In this document: piece after piece, positions 9,744-19,757 of the stretch
Layout: each line of letters begins with the position of its first letter
Numbering within the stretch: position 1 is the stretch's first letter
Origin: Rutidosis leptorrhynchoides
Lineage: Eukaryota > Streptophyta > Magnoliopsida > Asterales > Asteraceae
Length of the DNA: 64,000 nt
NCBI RefSeq assembly: GCF_046630445.1
Contig: NC_092337.1
Coordinates: forward strand, 357,794,001-357,858,000
Direction of reading: 5' to 3'
Position numbers and translations under genes: made by a program
Notes under the pieces: generated by a model
The model's input: the letters and a program-made list of their open reading frames with translations, nothing else
What the model was told of the DNA's origin: nothing
Databases searched by the model: none

Positions 9744-11553
9744 ATGGCACCGACTACTCGACACACCTTGAATATGAGCGAAGAGGAATTTCGTACCTTT
9801 CTTGCTTCAAACATAGCCGCAGTACAGGCCGCGCTACATACCAACAATAACTCTGAATCTAGCAATACAGCTAACGGCGCAAGAAATCGTGTAGGATGCT
9901 CCTACAAGGAATTCACTGCCTGCAAACCTTCAGAATTTGATGGGACCGAAGGACCAATCGGATTGAAACGGTGGACCGAGAAAGTTGAATCGGTGTTTGC
10001 CATAAGTGTGCTGAAGGAGACAAAGTGAAGTACGCTACGCATACCTTCACAGGTATTGCGTTAACATGGTGAAATACCTATCTAGAGCAAGTGGGACAAG
10101 ATGCTGCTTACGCGCTACCGTGGTCAGCATTCAAGCACTTGATGAACAAGAAGTACCGTCCCAGAACCGAGGTCAATAAGCTCAAGTCAGAACTTAGAGG
10201 GTTACGAACACAGGGATTCGATATTACTTCGTACGAAAGATGATTCACAGAATTGTGCCTATTGTGTCCGAGAGCGTTTGAAGATGAGGAAGAGAAGATC
10301 GACGCGTTTGTGAAAGGGTTATCGGAGAGAATCCAAGAAGATATAAGTTCACACGAGCCTGCCTCCATACAAAAGGCATGTAGAATGGCTCACAAACTAG
10401 TGAACCAGATTGAGGGAAGAATTAAAGAACAGGCGGCCGAGAGGCCAACGTGAAGCTAGTCAAAAGAAAGTGGGAGGAAAACGGTGATAAGAGTCACCAA
10501 TACAACAACAACTATCCCAACAATCGCAACATCAATCGCAACTACAACAAACGGCACAACAACAACAACAACTACAACAATCATCCCAACAACAATAACA
10601 ACCGCAACAACAACAACAATCAGAAGCATCTATGCCAAAGGTGTGAAAAGTATCACTCGGGGTTCTGCACCAAATTTTGCAATAAGTGTAAAAGAAATGA
10701 TCATAGCGCGGCGAAGTGTGAGGTCTACGGACCAGGGGTTAACAGAACGAAAGGAACAAATGGTGTCGGAACGAGTAATGGCGGAGCAAGTAGTGTCGGA
10801 GCAAGTTATGCCAATGTAGTTTGTTATAAATGTGGAAAACCGGGCCACATTATTAGAAATTGCCCGAACCAGGAGAACACGAATGGACAAGGCCGCGGAA
10901 GAGTTTTCAATATTAATGCGGCAGAGGCACAGGAAGACCCGGAGCTTGTTACGGGTACGTTTCTTATTGACAATAAATTTTCTTACGTTTTATTTGATTC
11001 GGGTGCAGATAGAAGCTATATGAGTAGAGATTTTTGTGCTAAATTAAGTTGTCCATTGACGCTGTTGGATAGTAAATTTTTACTCGAATTAGCAAACGGT
11101 AAATTAATTTCAGCAGATTATATATGCCGGAATCGAGAAATTAAACTGGGTAGCGAAATATTTAAGATTGATTTGATACCAGTAGAGTTATGGAGTTTTG
11201 ATGTAATAGTTGGCATGGACTGGCTGAAGGAGATGAAAGCAGAGATCGTATGTTACAAAAATGCAATTCGCATTGTACGAGAAGAAGGAGAACCCTTAAT
11301 GGTGTACGGAGAAAAGGGCAACACGAAGCTACATCTTATTAGTAATTTGAAGGCACAAAAACTAATAAGAAAATGTTGTTATGCTGTTCTAGCACACGTC
11401 GAGAAAGTACAAACTGAAGAAAAGAGCATCAATGATGTTCCCGTCACAAAAGAATTTCCCGATGTATTTCCGAAAGAATTACCGGGACTACCTCCACATC
11501 GATCTGTTGAATTTCAAATAGATCTTGTACCAGGAGCTGCACCAATAGCTCGT
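9744..11553 (+). pseudogene. Tekay-1 gag and protease part, broken
   Basis: Starts MAPTTRHTLNMSEEEF. It contains the retrotransposon gag core (EFDGTEGPIGLKRWTEKVESVF onward), an Asn/His-rich low-complexity stretch, two CCHC zinc knuckles (CNKCKRNDHSAAKC and CYKCGKPGHIIRNC) and the aspartic protease motif DSGADRSYMS. The intact-frame sister is Tekay-2. Lesions here: a 4-base loss near 10008, TGA at 10070-10072, TGA at 10241-10243 and a one-base loss near 10440. The end at 11553 is the Athila insertion; the reading frame resumes at 28759. Gag would form the particle and the protease would mature it. Neither can be made whole from this copy. Confidence 0.9.
11549..11553. repeat. target-site duplication CTCGT of the Athila element
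   Basis: CTCGT at 11549-11553 is repeated at 28754-28758 immediately after the right LTR. This marks a clean single integration into the Tekay-1 protease/RT linker. Confidence 0.95.
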
Positions 11554-13523
11554 TGATGTCGAACGAGGTGTATATAAAATAGTTATTATTTTACTAGAAA
11601 AACTATTAAATACGATACAATTTTACACAAGATATTTATTTATTTATAGAATGGATATACTTAAACCTTGCTACAACACTTATAGGCAGTGTACCTAATC
11701 GTACAGTAGTGTAGTTTTTAGTAAGTCCGGTTCGTTCCACAGGGAGATCTTTGAACAAAGCTCAACGCTATATTAGTTTACTTTTATAAAAATACAAATA
11801 TATATATAAGTAATATTATTATTATAAAGGGGGGTTTTTACCGTTTAATGACCGGTTTGTCGATTTTAAAACTTTAGTCGCAGTTAAAACCTAATGTAAA
11901 ATATAAAATAAATACAAGACTTAAATTAAAGCGTAAAGTAAATAACGATAATGAAATTGCGAATAATAAAATTGCGATAATTAAAAAGTACGATAATTAA
12001 AAGTGCGATTAAATAACAATAAATAAAAGTGCGATAATTAGAAGTGCAATTAAATATAAAATAAAGGAAATTAAATATGAAATAAAAGAATTATGCTTAT
12101 TTAAACTTCCGTAATCATGATGTTTGACGTGTTGATTTTAGTTTTATGCCCATGGGTTAATTGTCCTTTGTCCTGGATTATTCAATATGTCCGTCTGGTT
12201 TTTGTCCATAACAGTCCATCAGTCATAAATATAAATTGCAAGTGTCCTTGTCAAATTATTATTATACCCGAAGTTAAATATTCCAACTAATTGGGGATTC
12301 GAATTGTAACAAGGTTTTAATACTTTGTTTAATGAATACACCAGGTTATCGACTGCGTGTAAACCAAGGTTTTACTACTTTGTTAACAATTACACCAATT
12401 ACCCTTGAATGTAATTTCACCCCTGTTTTAATTATTCTAGTGGCTATTAATCCATTCCCGTGTCCGGTTAAATGAACGATTATTCGTACATATAAATACC
12501 CCGCCCATCGTGTCCGATCGAGTGTATATGGTAATTTATAGGGACGCCCAATTGTAAATCTTTATATTAACATTAACAAACTTTCATTTAGTTAAACAAA
12601 TATAAAGCCCATTAATAGCCCATAGTCTAGTTTCCACAAGTGTCGTTCTTTTGTCCAAACCCCAATTATGGTACAAAGCCCAATTACCCAATTTTAGTAA
12701 TTAGCCCAACATCATGATTACTTCGTTTTAAATAAGCATAATAATAACTTAGTTACGAGACATTAATATAAAAAGGTTGAACATAACTTACAATGATTAA
12801 AAATAGCGTAGCGTTACACGGACAGAATTTCGACTTACACCCTTACAACATTCGCTAACATACCCTTATTATTAGAATTATAATTAAAATTAAAATATAA
12901 ATTATAATTATAAATATATTTACGTATGAAGAGGAAGAGAAAAAAGATGATTAAAACTCGGCACAAAACTGGCTTTATATAGGACCTGACCAGCAATCTC
13001 ACTCCATGCGACTCGCATGGATTTGTGCCTCTGGCCATGCGAGTCGCATGGCCACCCTGGATCCAGCCAAATTGATTTGTTTTCTTCTTGCCGACGTAAT
13101 ATAATAATAATAATATATATAATATATAATTATATATAATTATATATATATTATATTATATTCTTGTGCATAGTAGACTAGATATTTTTGGTCCGTTGCG
13201 TCGGGCGTTTCTTCTTGGCTCAGGTCCCGGTTCCGGATTTTCGGACGTCCTTGCGTACAATTTTATATTTTGTACTTTGCGTTTTGAATCTTGTACTCTT
13301 GTGATTTCGAGACGTTTCTTATCAATAATTGGAACCTTTTTTATTGTCTTTTGTACTTTTGAGCTTTTTGGTCGTTTGCGTCTTCAATTCGTCGAATCTG
13401 TCTTTTGTCTTCACCTTTTATTATTTAAACGAATATCTCTTGTAAATAGAACAATTGCAACTAAAAGCTTGTCTTTCTTGAGGAATAATGCTATGAAATA
13501 TATGTTCGTTTTTAGCATTATCA
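11554..13523 (-). repeat. Athila 3' LTR (left on the plus strand)
   Basis: Edges TGATGTCGAACG and TTAGCATTATCA. Differs from the other LTR (26784-28753) at four places found by eye: near 11813, 12620, 12909 and 13091. It contains the paired palindromes and TATA box listed separately. Plus-strand frames in it (for example 13166-13540) are LTR sequence, not genes. Confidence 0.93.
12973..13051 (-). promoter_or_regulatory. Athila U3 promoter: TATA box plus paired palindromes (3' LTR copy)
   Basis: On the minus strand, two 17-bp palindromes with one central base (CCATGCGACTCGCATGG and its complement form) lie at 13035-13051 and 13004-13020, start-to-start 31 bp. They are followed after 22 bp by TATATAAAG (12981-12973). 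The same arrangement in the 5' LTR would drive the element. Confidence 0.75.
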
Positions 13524-15606
13524 AATATTCCCACACTTGAGCGTTGCTTGTCCTCAAGCAATATCGTATTGAAATACTAGAATTACTTCTTTATTCTTCA
13601 CACTTTGTACATCAGTGATTTCTATACGGCGGTATAAACAATGGTAGTAACGATATGGTTTACAGTCCCACATGACTATAAAAATTTAGATCCATTAAGG
13701 AAATTGGATCTTTATGAAAACATTTGATCTTTTGAAAATTAAATCTAGTTTTTACCCTAGATAAGTTTTCCGGAATAACCCTTTACCGGTGTTTGCAAAA
13801 TATTTTTGTGGGTTTGGTGGGTTTCAGATTTGAAAATTTTAGCTCAAAACTTGCGGTTTTGTGTCACCCACTTGCTAACCTTGTATTTGGAAAGCAACAC
13901 GTCCAGTTTACTTGTTCCGTATATTACCTTTCGGCAAACTACCGTCCGGTTGTAAAGGAAAGCATTGAACAAGCAACTGTTAAGGCAATGTCCCGTGACA
14001 TGCTTTTGATTATGGTTTATAACTTGTCGGACGCAATTACTATCCTTGGTAGGAGCAATAGTAAAGCTCACCCTTATAATTTGTCGGTTTGGCACAAAGT
14101 CCTGTCTTTGACCATGCTATGCAACCACCGTTCTTACGGTTGACACCCGATTTGGTTCAGGTGACCTAACGAATTCCAGGTGAATTCCTAGGATTTTACG
14201 TTCAATGGTAATGAACGCATTGAAAATGGGTTTTCAGAAAACAAATCGGTTTGTATTTTTGATCAAAATATTTTCTCGTTCAAGCTCGAGTCTAGATATC
14301 ATTGAATTCCATGAGTTTGTAATTCTCAATCTTTAGGGTCAATCTCTAGGATTGAGTAATATCAGGCTTAAAAGCTGATTTTTAATCTTTAAAGGAGATT
14401 ATCCTTTCTGGGGATCTGATTCATTAGTCTTATCAAGCTAATTTGCACGGTGCCCCCCCATTGTACGAGATAAATTCTTCTCATGGTTAGGATAAATCTG
14501 ACCACTTGGCGACCCTGTTTAATGCTGAGGTCCGTGGATTTCCTGCTGATTTTAGTGATGACTTTTCTAGATTTTTCGTCAACCTACAGCTGGTCTGAAC
14601 GACAACTTCATGACCTAAATCAAGAAGCGCGTTTCTTTTTCGGAAGACTTTACTTCCTTTTAATGATGGAATTGATTCATCGTGTAGATCCATCTCTTCT
14701 TTTCTTTCATCGGGTAAAACAGTTTAGTTTAGTCCAAAGCAAAAGTATTTTCAGTTATTTGTTACAGATATATGTGACATATGTTTAAAATAACTTGGTA
14801 AATTTTCCCACACTTGGCTTTTATTTTCCTTTTTATCGTCCTCTATTCCATTTTAAATGAATTTTAACATTTTAGTTTGTTTCTCAATTTATGTCCTTTC
14901 CGAGGTAACAATAATTTCGGTGTTAAAACCTAGTTTTATCGTTCATAAATATGTATAAACATGATTTTGAATTCATTTAATTGAAAATTTTGAAAAATTT
15001 ACTAGAATTGGGTAGTTAGTATATAAGACTAGGGCTGTTCTTTTTTATCAGAGAGCACTAGATTCTAATACAACTACTGCTTTACTAGTATTTTTAATGG
15101 TAACCAAGTGTTTAATATAAAAATTTTAAAATTCGAAAGAATTTAACCCCTTCCCACACTTAAGATCTTGCAATGCCCTCATTTGCAAGAAATCAGTAAC
15201 AATTTAAATTATTGAGGGTGATTTGTGTGAAAATGATTAAATTTTTACCAAAGTTTCCAAATATATTGGCGTTTGTTTGCTGAATGATAAATGGTGCACG
15301 TCATTTGTTCATTCCGTCTTGTTGTTATTTCACATATATTTTGCATCATTGTCGTCAAAATTACTTGCTTTTGCTGAACTTAATGCCAGTCTTTGAAAAC
15401 GCGTTGTTTTACCCTGTTTTGTGCATAAAAGAGAATACATACAATACAAATATAATCATACATGCAATTTGAAATGGAACTTTGGCATCCCACTTTTAAA
15501 CTATAAGAAAAATATTAGTACACAATAATAATAAAATATCAAACATTACATAAACGTAATAAAATGTTAAGTGTTTAAAATAAAAATAAAAATTACCAAC
15601 TTATCT
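13524..15606 (-). other. Athila 3' non-coding region with polypurine tract
   Basis: 13524-13540 read on the minus strand is a purine-rich tract (TCAAGTGTGGGAATATT) abutting the LTR: the priming site for second-strand synthesis. The remaining 2 kb has no convincing gene. Its sequence is clearly related to 34162-36022 of the non-autonomous Athila-like element, so it is a shared 3' region of the family. Confidence 0.75.
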
Positions 15607-17148
15607 CTACTGATCAGGAGGTGGGTTAGGAGGAAAATTAGGATATGGATCCCAATTCATGTTCGCGTCCGGGTTCCATGGCTGATTATAGGTGAACTGG
15701 TATGCTGCGTCATAATCATATGAATCATAGGGTGGTCTCATTTCTGGCTGATGTGCGGGATAGTATGCGGGTCGGGTCGGATAATACATCTCGCCAGGCT
15801 GCAACTGGCTTATAATTTGGCGCTGATGATAATCCCATCGGCCATGCTCTCGTTGCCGGGAATGCTCGTAGTCATTCCGACGTTGCCATGCCTCGTACTG
15901 CATATGCCTATCATAGTTCGTCATGTATTCATCCTCCATACGAACGCCTAAATCAAGAGCAGTCTCCCGAACAACTCCTATAATGTTGTTCGCATCCTCC
16001 ATCTCGTCATCCGAACCTCTTTCTACCTGTCGCTGAGGTCCCTCGTATCGATATACCCGACCACATCTCATCAATAATACCCTTGCACCGTGTTAAAGGT
16101 TTGAACTTATAGTTTCACCTCCGTCCTCTATTTCGTTCATTGGACCCCCTTGGTGCTTATCTACACCTAAATACTCTCCAATGAGAGTAATGAAAATACC
16201 ACCACCTATAATACTCCCCGATTTCATCCCCGAAACTACATTAGCGAGATAATAACCAACACAATAGGGAATGTTAACGAAACTCCTCGGGTCTCTAATA
16301 CACTTGAGGTAGAATAAATCGTTTACGGTCAATTTCTCCTTATTTCTTCCCCTTTGTGTAATTGTGTTTGCTAAGAATCTATGAATCACCCGGAGTTCAG
16401 CTCTGTCTATATCTAAGTATGTATGATTTCCACTGGCGTGAAATTCATTAAAGTGGGACATACGCCTCCAGATGGCGTTAATATCAAATTCCCTATCTAC
16501 CCTTTCTCCTTGGGCAATCAGGCTATTACAGTCGGGGCTCAAAAGTTCAGCAGGGGTGTAAATCTGTAAGGCCCTGGCTAAATCTATCATGGACATTCTG
16601 TACATGCGTCCACCTAACAGAAATCTAATAAAGCTTCTATCATCTATCCTCCTAACATCACTGTTTAACTTAATAGTACTAAGTAATTCTATACACCATT
16701 CCCTATATATGGTTCTACGAATGGAAAATAGGCGCATCCAATCGTTAAACTGAGAATTACCATACCTTTGCACCAATAATTCCCGAATCGGTTCGGCAAG
16801 GTTAACTGTTTCCAAAGGTACCCAGTCAATTGCCCTTGGCATTTCAATAACCTTAAAGTAGAGAATGTGCATGTTCTTTTGATAATCTGGATACTCTATC
16901 CAACATCGATCAAATCTCAGATTTGGGTGTAACTGATCTTCATTAATGTCTAAGCTCAGAATCCTTTGATGTGGAGCGAATTGACGAAACTGATTCATGA
17001 ATAATTGATCTTGATCGTGATATGGAATATGTTGCTCCTCCTGTTCTTCTTCTTCTTGTTGCATATGTTGTTCTTGTTCATGAAACATTTCCGGTTCGGG
17101 CTCTGGTTGCCTGGACGATGATGCACCTGAACCTCCAGTATCGGCTCT
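15607..17148 (-). pseudogene. Athila env-like gene, main exon, one internal stop
   Basis: The frame runs from a splice-acceptor-like site (exon start 17148) through ATG 17088 to a stop at 15607. It has a single in-frame TAA at 16093-16095, dividing it into 331 and 155 residues. The first part has an acidic Gln/Glu stretch, a globular region (DWMRLFSIRRTIYREWCIEL, DRSFIRFLLGGRMYRMS, AELRVIHRFLANTI) and a hydrophobic glycine-rich segment (MKSGSIIGGGIFITLIGEYL). The second part is rich in Tyr/Pro/Asn. Position between pol and the 3' LTR and general character match the Athila ORF called env-like; similarity to true envelope proteins is not established for this family. A coding exon upstream is proposed separately. 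The stop is the only lesion I see in this otherwise intact element. Confidence 0.7.
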
Positions 17149-17969
17149 CTGTAAAACACATTAAACACAAAAATTGTGCATCCAAATATGCATTAGTGTT
17201 AGCAAAATAGTAACTTGAAACAATTATGATGACATGTTCAATTCATAACACATTTTATACACATTTTCTTAACAATAACAATTCTACACTTTTACATACG
17301 AAAATGTGTACAATGTTTTATCACATTTAAACTCTTAAACATGTCAACAATAATCATTATAGCAATTAAACACTTGTTACATGGCATTCAAATCAAACTA
17401 GTGCTCATTTTCATATTTTTGTCAAGTCTACACTTTGTCAAATAAGCATATACGAAAAATGTACATCAGGTTCATAAGCATTTATCTCAAATAACATGCC
17501 AAAATAATCACTACTAGCAATGAAACAAGTTTCAAATGGCCTTTATATCAAATTATCCAAGTTCATGAATTTTTAGACTTAAAAAGTCCACTTTAATTCT
17601 CAAAAACATGTTTAGGCTCAAAGTTTGGATCAATTAACTACCTAAACATGTTACACTACTTAATTTAGCAACAATTCATGACAAAAATCGGCCATAACCT
17701 GTTTATATCAAAAAGCCCCAAATTGCTCAAGAACACAAACCCTAGATTCTTAAAAATTTGAAGTTTTTAGCTTCAATTCATGTTAAATAGCTTCTATCTA
17801 GGATATACATGCATAATATAACAACAATTTAGCTCTAATTACACCTAAATTTAACAAAATCAAAATATAAATTTTCTAGCTCAAGAACACAAAAATTCGA
17901 ATTTAAAGAGATTAGGGGTGAAATCTTTACCTTTCTCCTGAAGGGGTTGAGACTACTGAATCTAGGCAT
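17149..17969 (-). other. candidate first exon (17931-17969) and intron (17149-17930) of the env-like gene
   Basis: On the minus strand an ATG at 17969 opens 13 codons ending at a consensus donor AAG|GTAAAG (GT at 17930-17929). A pyrimidine-rich acceptor TGTGTTTTACAG ends at 17149. Joining the two sites keeps the frame that runs into ATG 17088. The intron would be 782 bases, AT-rich and without coding potential. Spliced env-like messages are known from some plant gypsy elements; here it is predicted from sequence only. Confidence 0.5.
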
Positions 17970-18178
17970 GATTGTTGTGAAGTTTTGCAAGAAATTTGGT
18001 GAAAAATGGCGGATTTTTGAGAGGATTTGGGAGAGTTTTCGTGTATATGTGTGTGTATTGTGAAAGAAAAACAGATCGGACTGAGCTTTTGAACCTGACC
18101 AGTTTTCTGTGGCCATGCGACTCGCATGGATTATGCCTTTCCCCCATGCGAGTCGCATGGGGGTAAATTCCAGGTTTT

Positions 18179-18216
<38 letters not shown>

Positions 18217-19167
18217 AAACCTTATACTTTTAAAACATAGAATTAAATAAAATTTTAAAAATTTTGTTTCTTTTTAGGACGAGGTCGTTTCGGGACGATG
18301 CCCTAGTCCGTCCCTCGACAAAATTTTACAATTTTGTCATTTTCAAGCGATTGTTTTAAAAGCTTAGATTTTTTGGATTTTTTCAATATTTTTGGCATAC
18401 TTTAAATCAATAAGATTAAAAATAATGATAATAAAAGTTCTCGTCCCTCCCTCGGGTAAAGCAATTTCGGTTCAAAGACCTAGTCTTCAACTTACGACGA
18501 ATTTTAAAAATCATATTTTTAACTTAAAGAGATAAAGTAAATTTTTGTTTTTTAAATTCACACAACTTAAATATAAAATTCAAAATTAAAAAAAATCACA
18601 CCAAACTTAAAATTTGAAATGCATAAAATTAAAAATTCATATTTTAAAAATTAAAAATTCACACCAAACTTAATTTAAAAATTCATATTATAAATTCACA
18701 CCAAACTTATATTAATTTTTCAAATATTTACAATTTTAAATATATTGTTTTTATAAAGTTTACAATATTAACTTAAGATTTAAATATTAATTTTAAAAAC
18801 ATGGTAAAAATAAATTTAAAAATCTTTTTGTCTTTTTATCCCACTTTAATCAATCAAATATTATCAAAAATATGCGCCCCTCTTTTCGGTAAAGTAATTT
18901 CGGTTCCAAGACCTAATTTAACTCATGACGAATTTTTGAAATATTTTGGGTTGATTGATTAAAGATATTTATACCTTAAGAATAAACGTTAAATTTCGCA
19001 GTGATGTAATAAATTTTTGAACGATATCAATAATTTCGGTCGCCAAACCTAATTTTATTCAATACCAATTTAATACTTTTTAGCGAACAAATTAGCGTTT
19101 ATTATCAAAAGGTTAAAAATAAAAATAAAAATAAAAACTGTACAGACATACCTGTGAAATAGATTTC
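17970..19167 (-). other. Athila region between accessory ORF and env-like gene
   Basis: Non-coding, very AT-rich. It holds a run of 33 T on the plus strand (18180-18212, poly-A on the element's sense strand) and paired palindromes at 18113-18160. No gene seen. Confidence 0.6.
18113..18160 (-). promoter_or_regulatory. paired palindromes upstream of the env-like first exon
   Basis: 17-bp palindromes at 18113-18129 and 18144-18160, again 31 bp apart; the second extends to 23 bp (18141-18163). As in the LTR, CTGGTCAGG follows on the minus strand (18104-18096). The pair lies about 145 bases upstream of ATG 17969, so it may be an internal promoter or enhancer. No clear TATA box is seen here. Confidence 0.55.
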
Positions 19168-19584
19168 TTAGTTATATGATCTATTATATTCATAAGATAG
19201 TCGGTTTAATTGATTTTCCATGGCTGCATAGGCGTAACCTCGAGCATTCATTGTCTTTTCTTCTAAACATATGAACGGTCCGTCTCTGCATAAAGTAACA
19301 AATTCGGTATTTGAATAGGTTTGATTATTTGAACATTTACCTCCATGTGACCATTTTCTGCATTTGTGACATCGTTCTAGGTGTCGTGCTCTTCTTTTCG
19401 CTGCGGATTTTGATTTTCCTTTACCAAATTGTAACTTATTATCTTCGCATCTGGATCCTTTTCTAACTTCGTCCATTCTTTCTCTGATTACTGATACTAA
19501 TTCACTCGGTAGTATGTCATTATTTCTTTTAGTGATCAAAGCGTGTAGCATTAGACCATGGTTTAGTTCACAGGCAGTCTTCAT
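19168..19584 (-). CDS. Athila accessory ORF, small basic Cys/His protein, function unknown
   Basis: 138 residues from ATG 19584, starting 173 bases after the gag-pol stop. Residues about 50-90 are strongly basic (GKGKSKSAAKRRARHLERC) and run into a Cys/His cluster (CHKCRKWSHGGKC) that resembles a metal knuckle but is not the standard CCHC spacing. The C-terminal third is Tyr/Asn-rich. The length and basic patch would suit a nucleic-acid-binding protein. I do not recognise a family. The frame is intact within an otherwise young element, which supports a real gene. It could instead be a remnant of a second gag-like segment. Confidence 0.5.
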   Translation of the reverse strand: MKTACELNHGLMLHALITKRNNDILPSELVSVIRERMDEVRKGSRCEDNKLQFGKGKSKSAAKRRARHLERCHKCRKWSHGGKCSNNQTYSNTEFVTLCRDGPFICLEEKTMNARGYAYAAMENQLNRLSYEYNRSYN

Positions 19585-19757
19585 TTTGTAAAAACCTAAA
19601 AAAAAATAAAAATTCAGAATGGGGGGAGAAGACTAGTTCTTTAGGGTCTGCTAGGGAAAGACCATACGTGTTCCATTTTCGAGAACTACACGAAAACAGA
19701 CAATCTAACTCTAACAGAAATACATATTATCCTTTAAAGACTTGATTCTCCCCACAC

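Noticed and set aside
10484..10819. Thr-rich frame within gag (and its match near 57000)
   Set aside because: Shadow of the Asn-rich CAA/AAC repeat read in another frame.
17835..18158. 107-codon minus-strand frame spanning the palindromes
   Set aside because: It starts inside the palindrome pair and reads through the proposed donor site; only its internal ATG at 17969 has supporting context.
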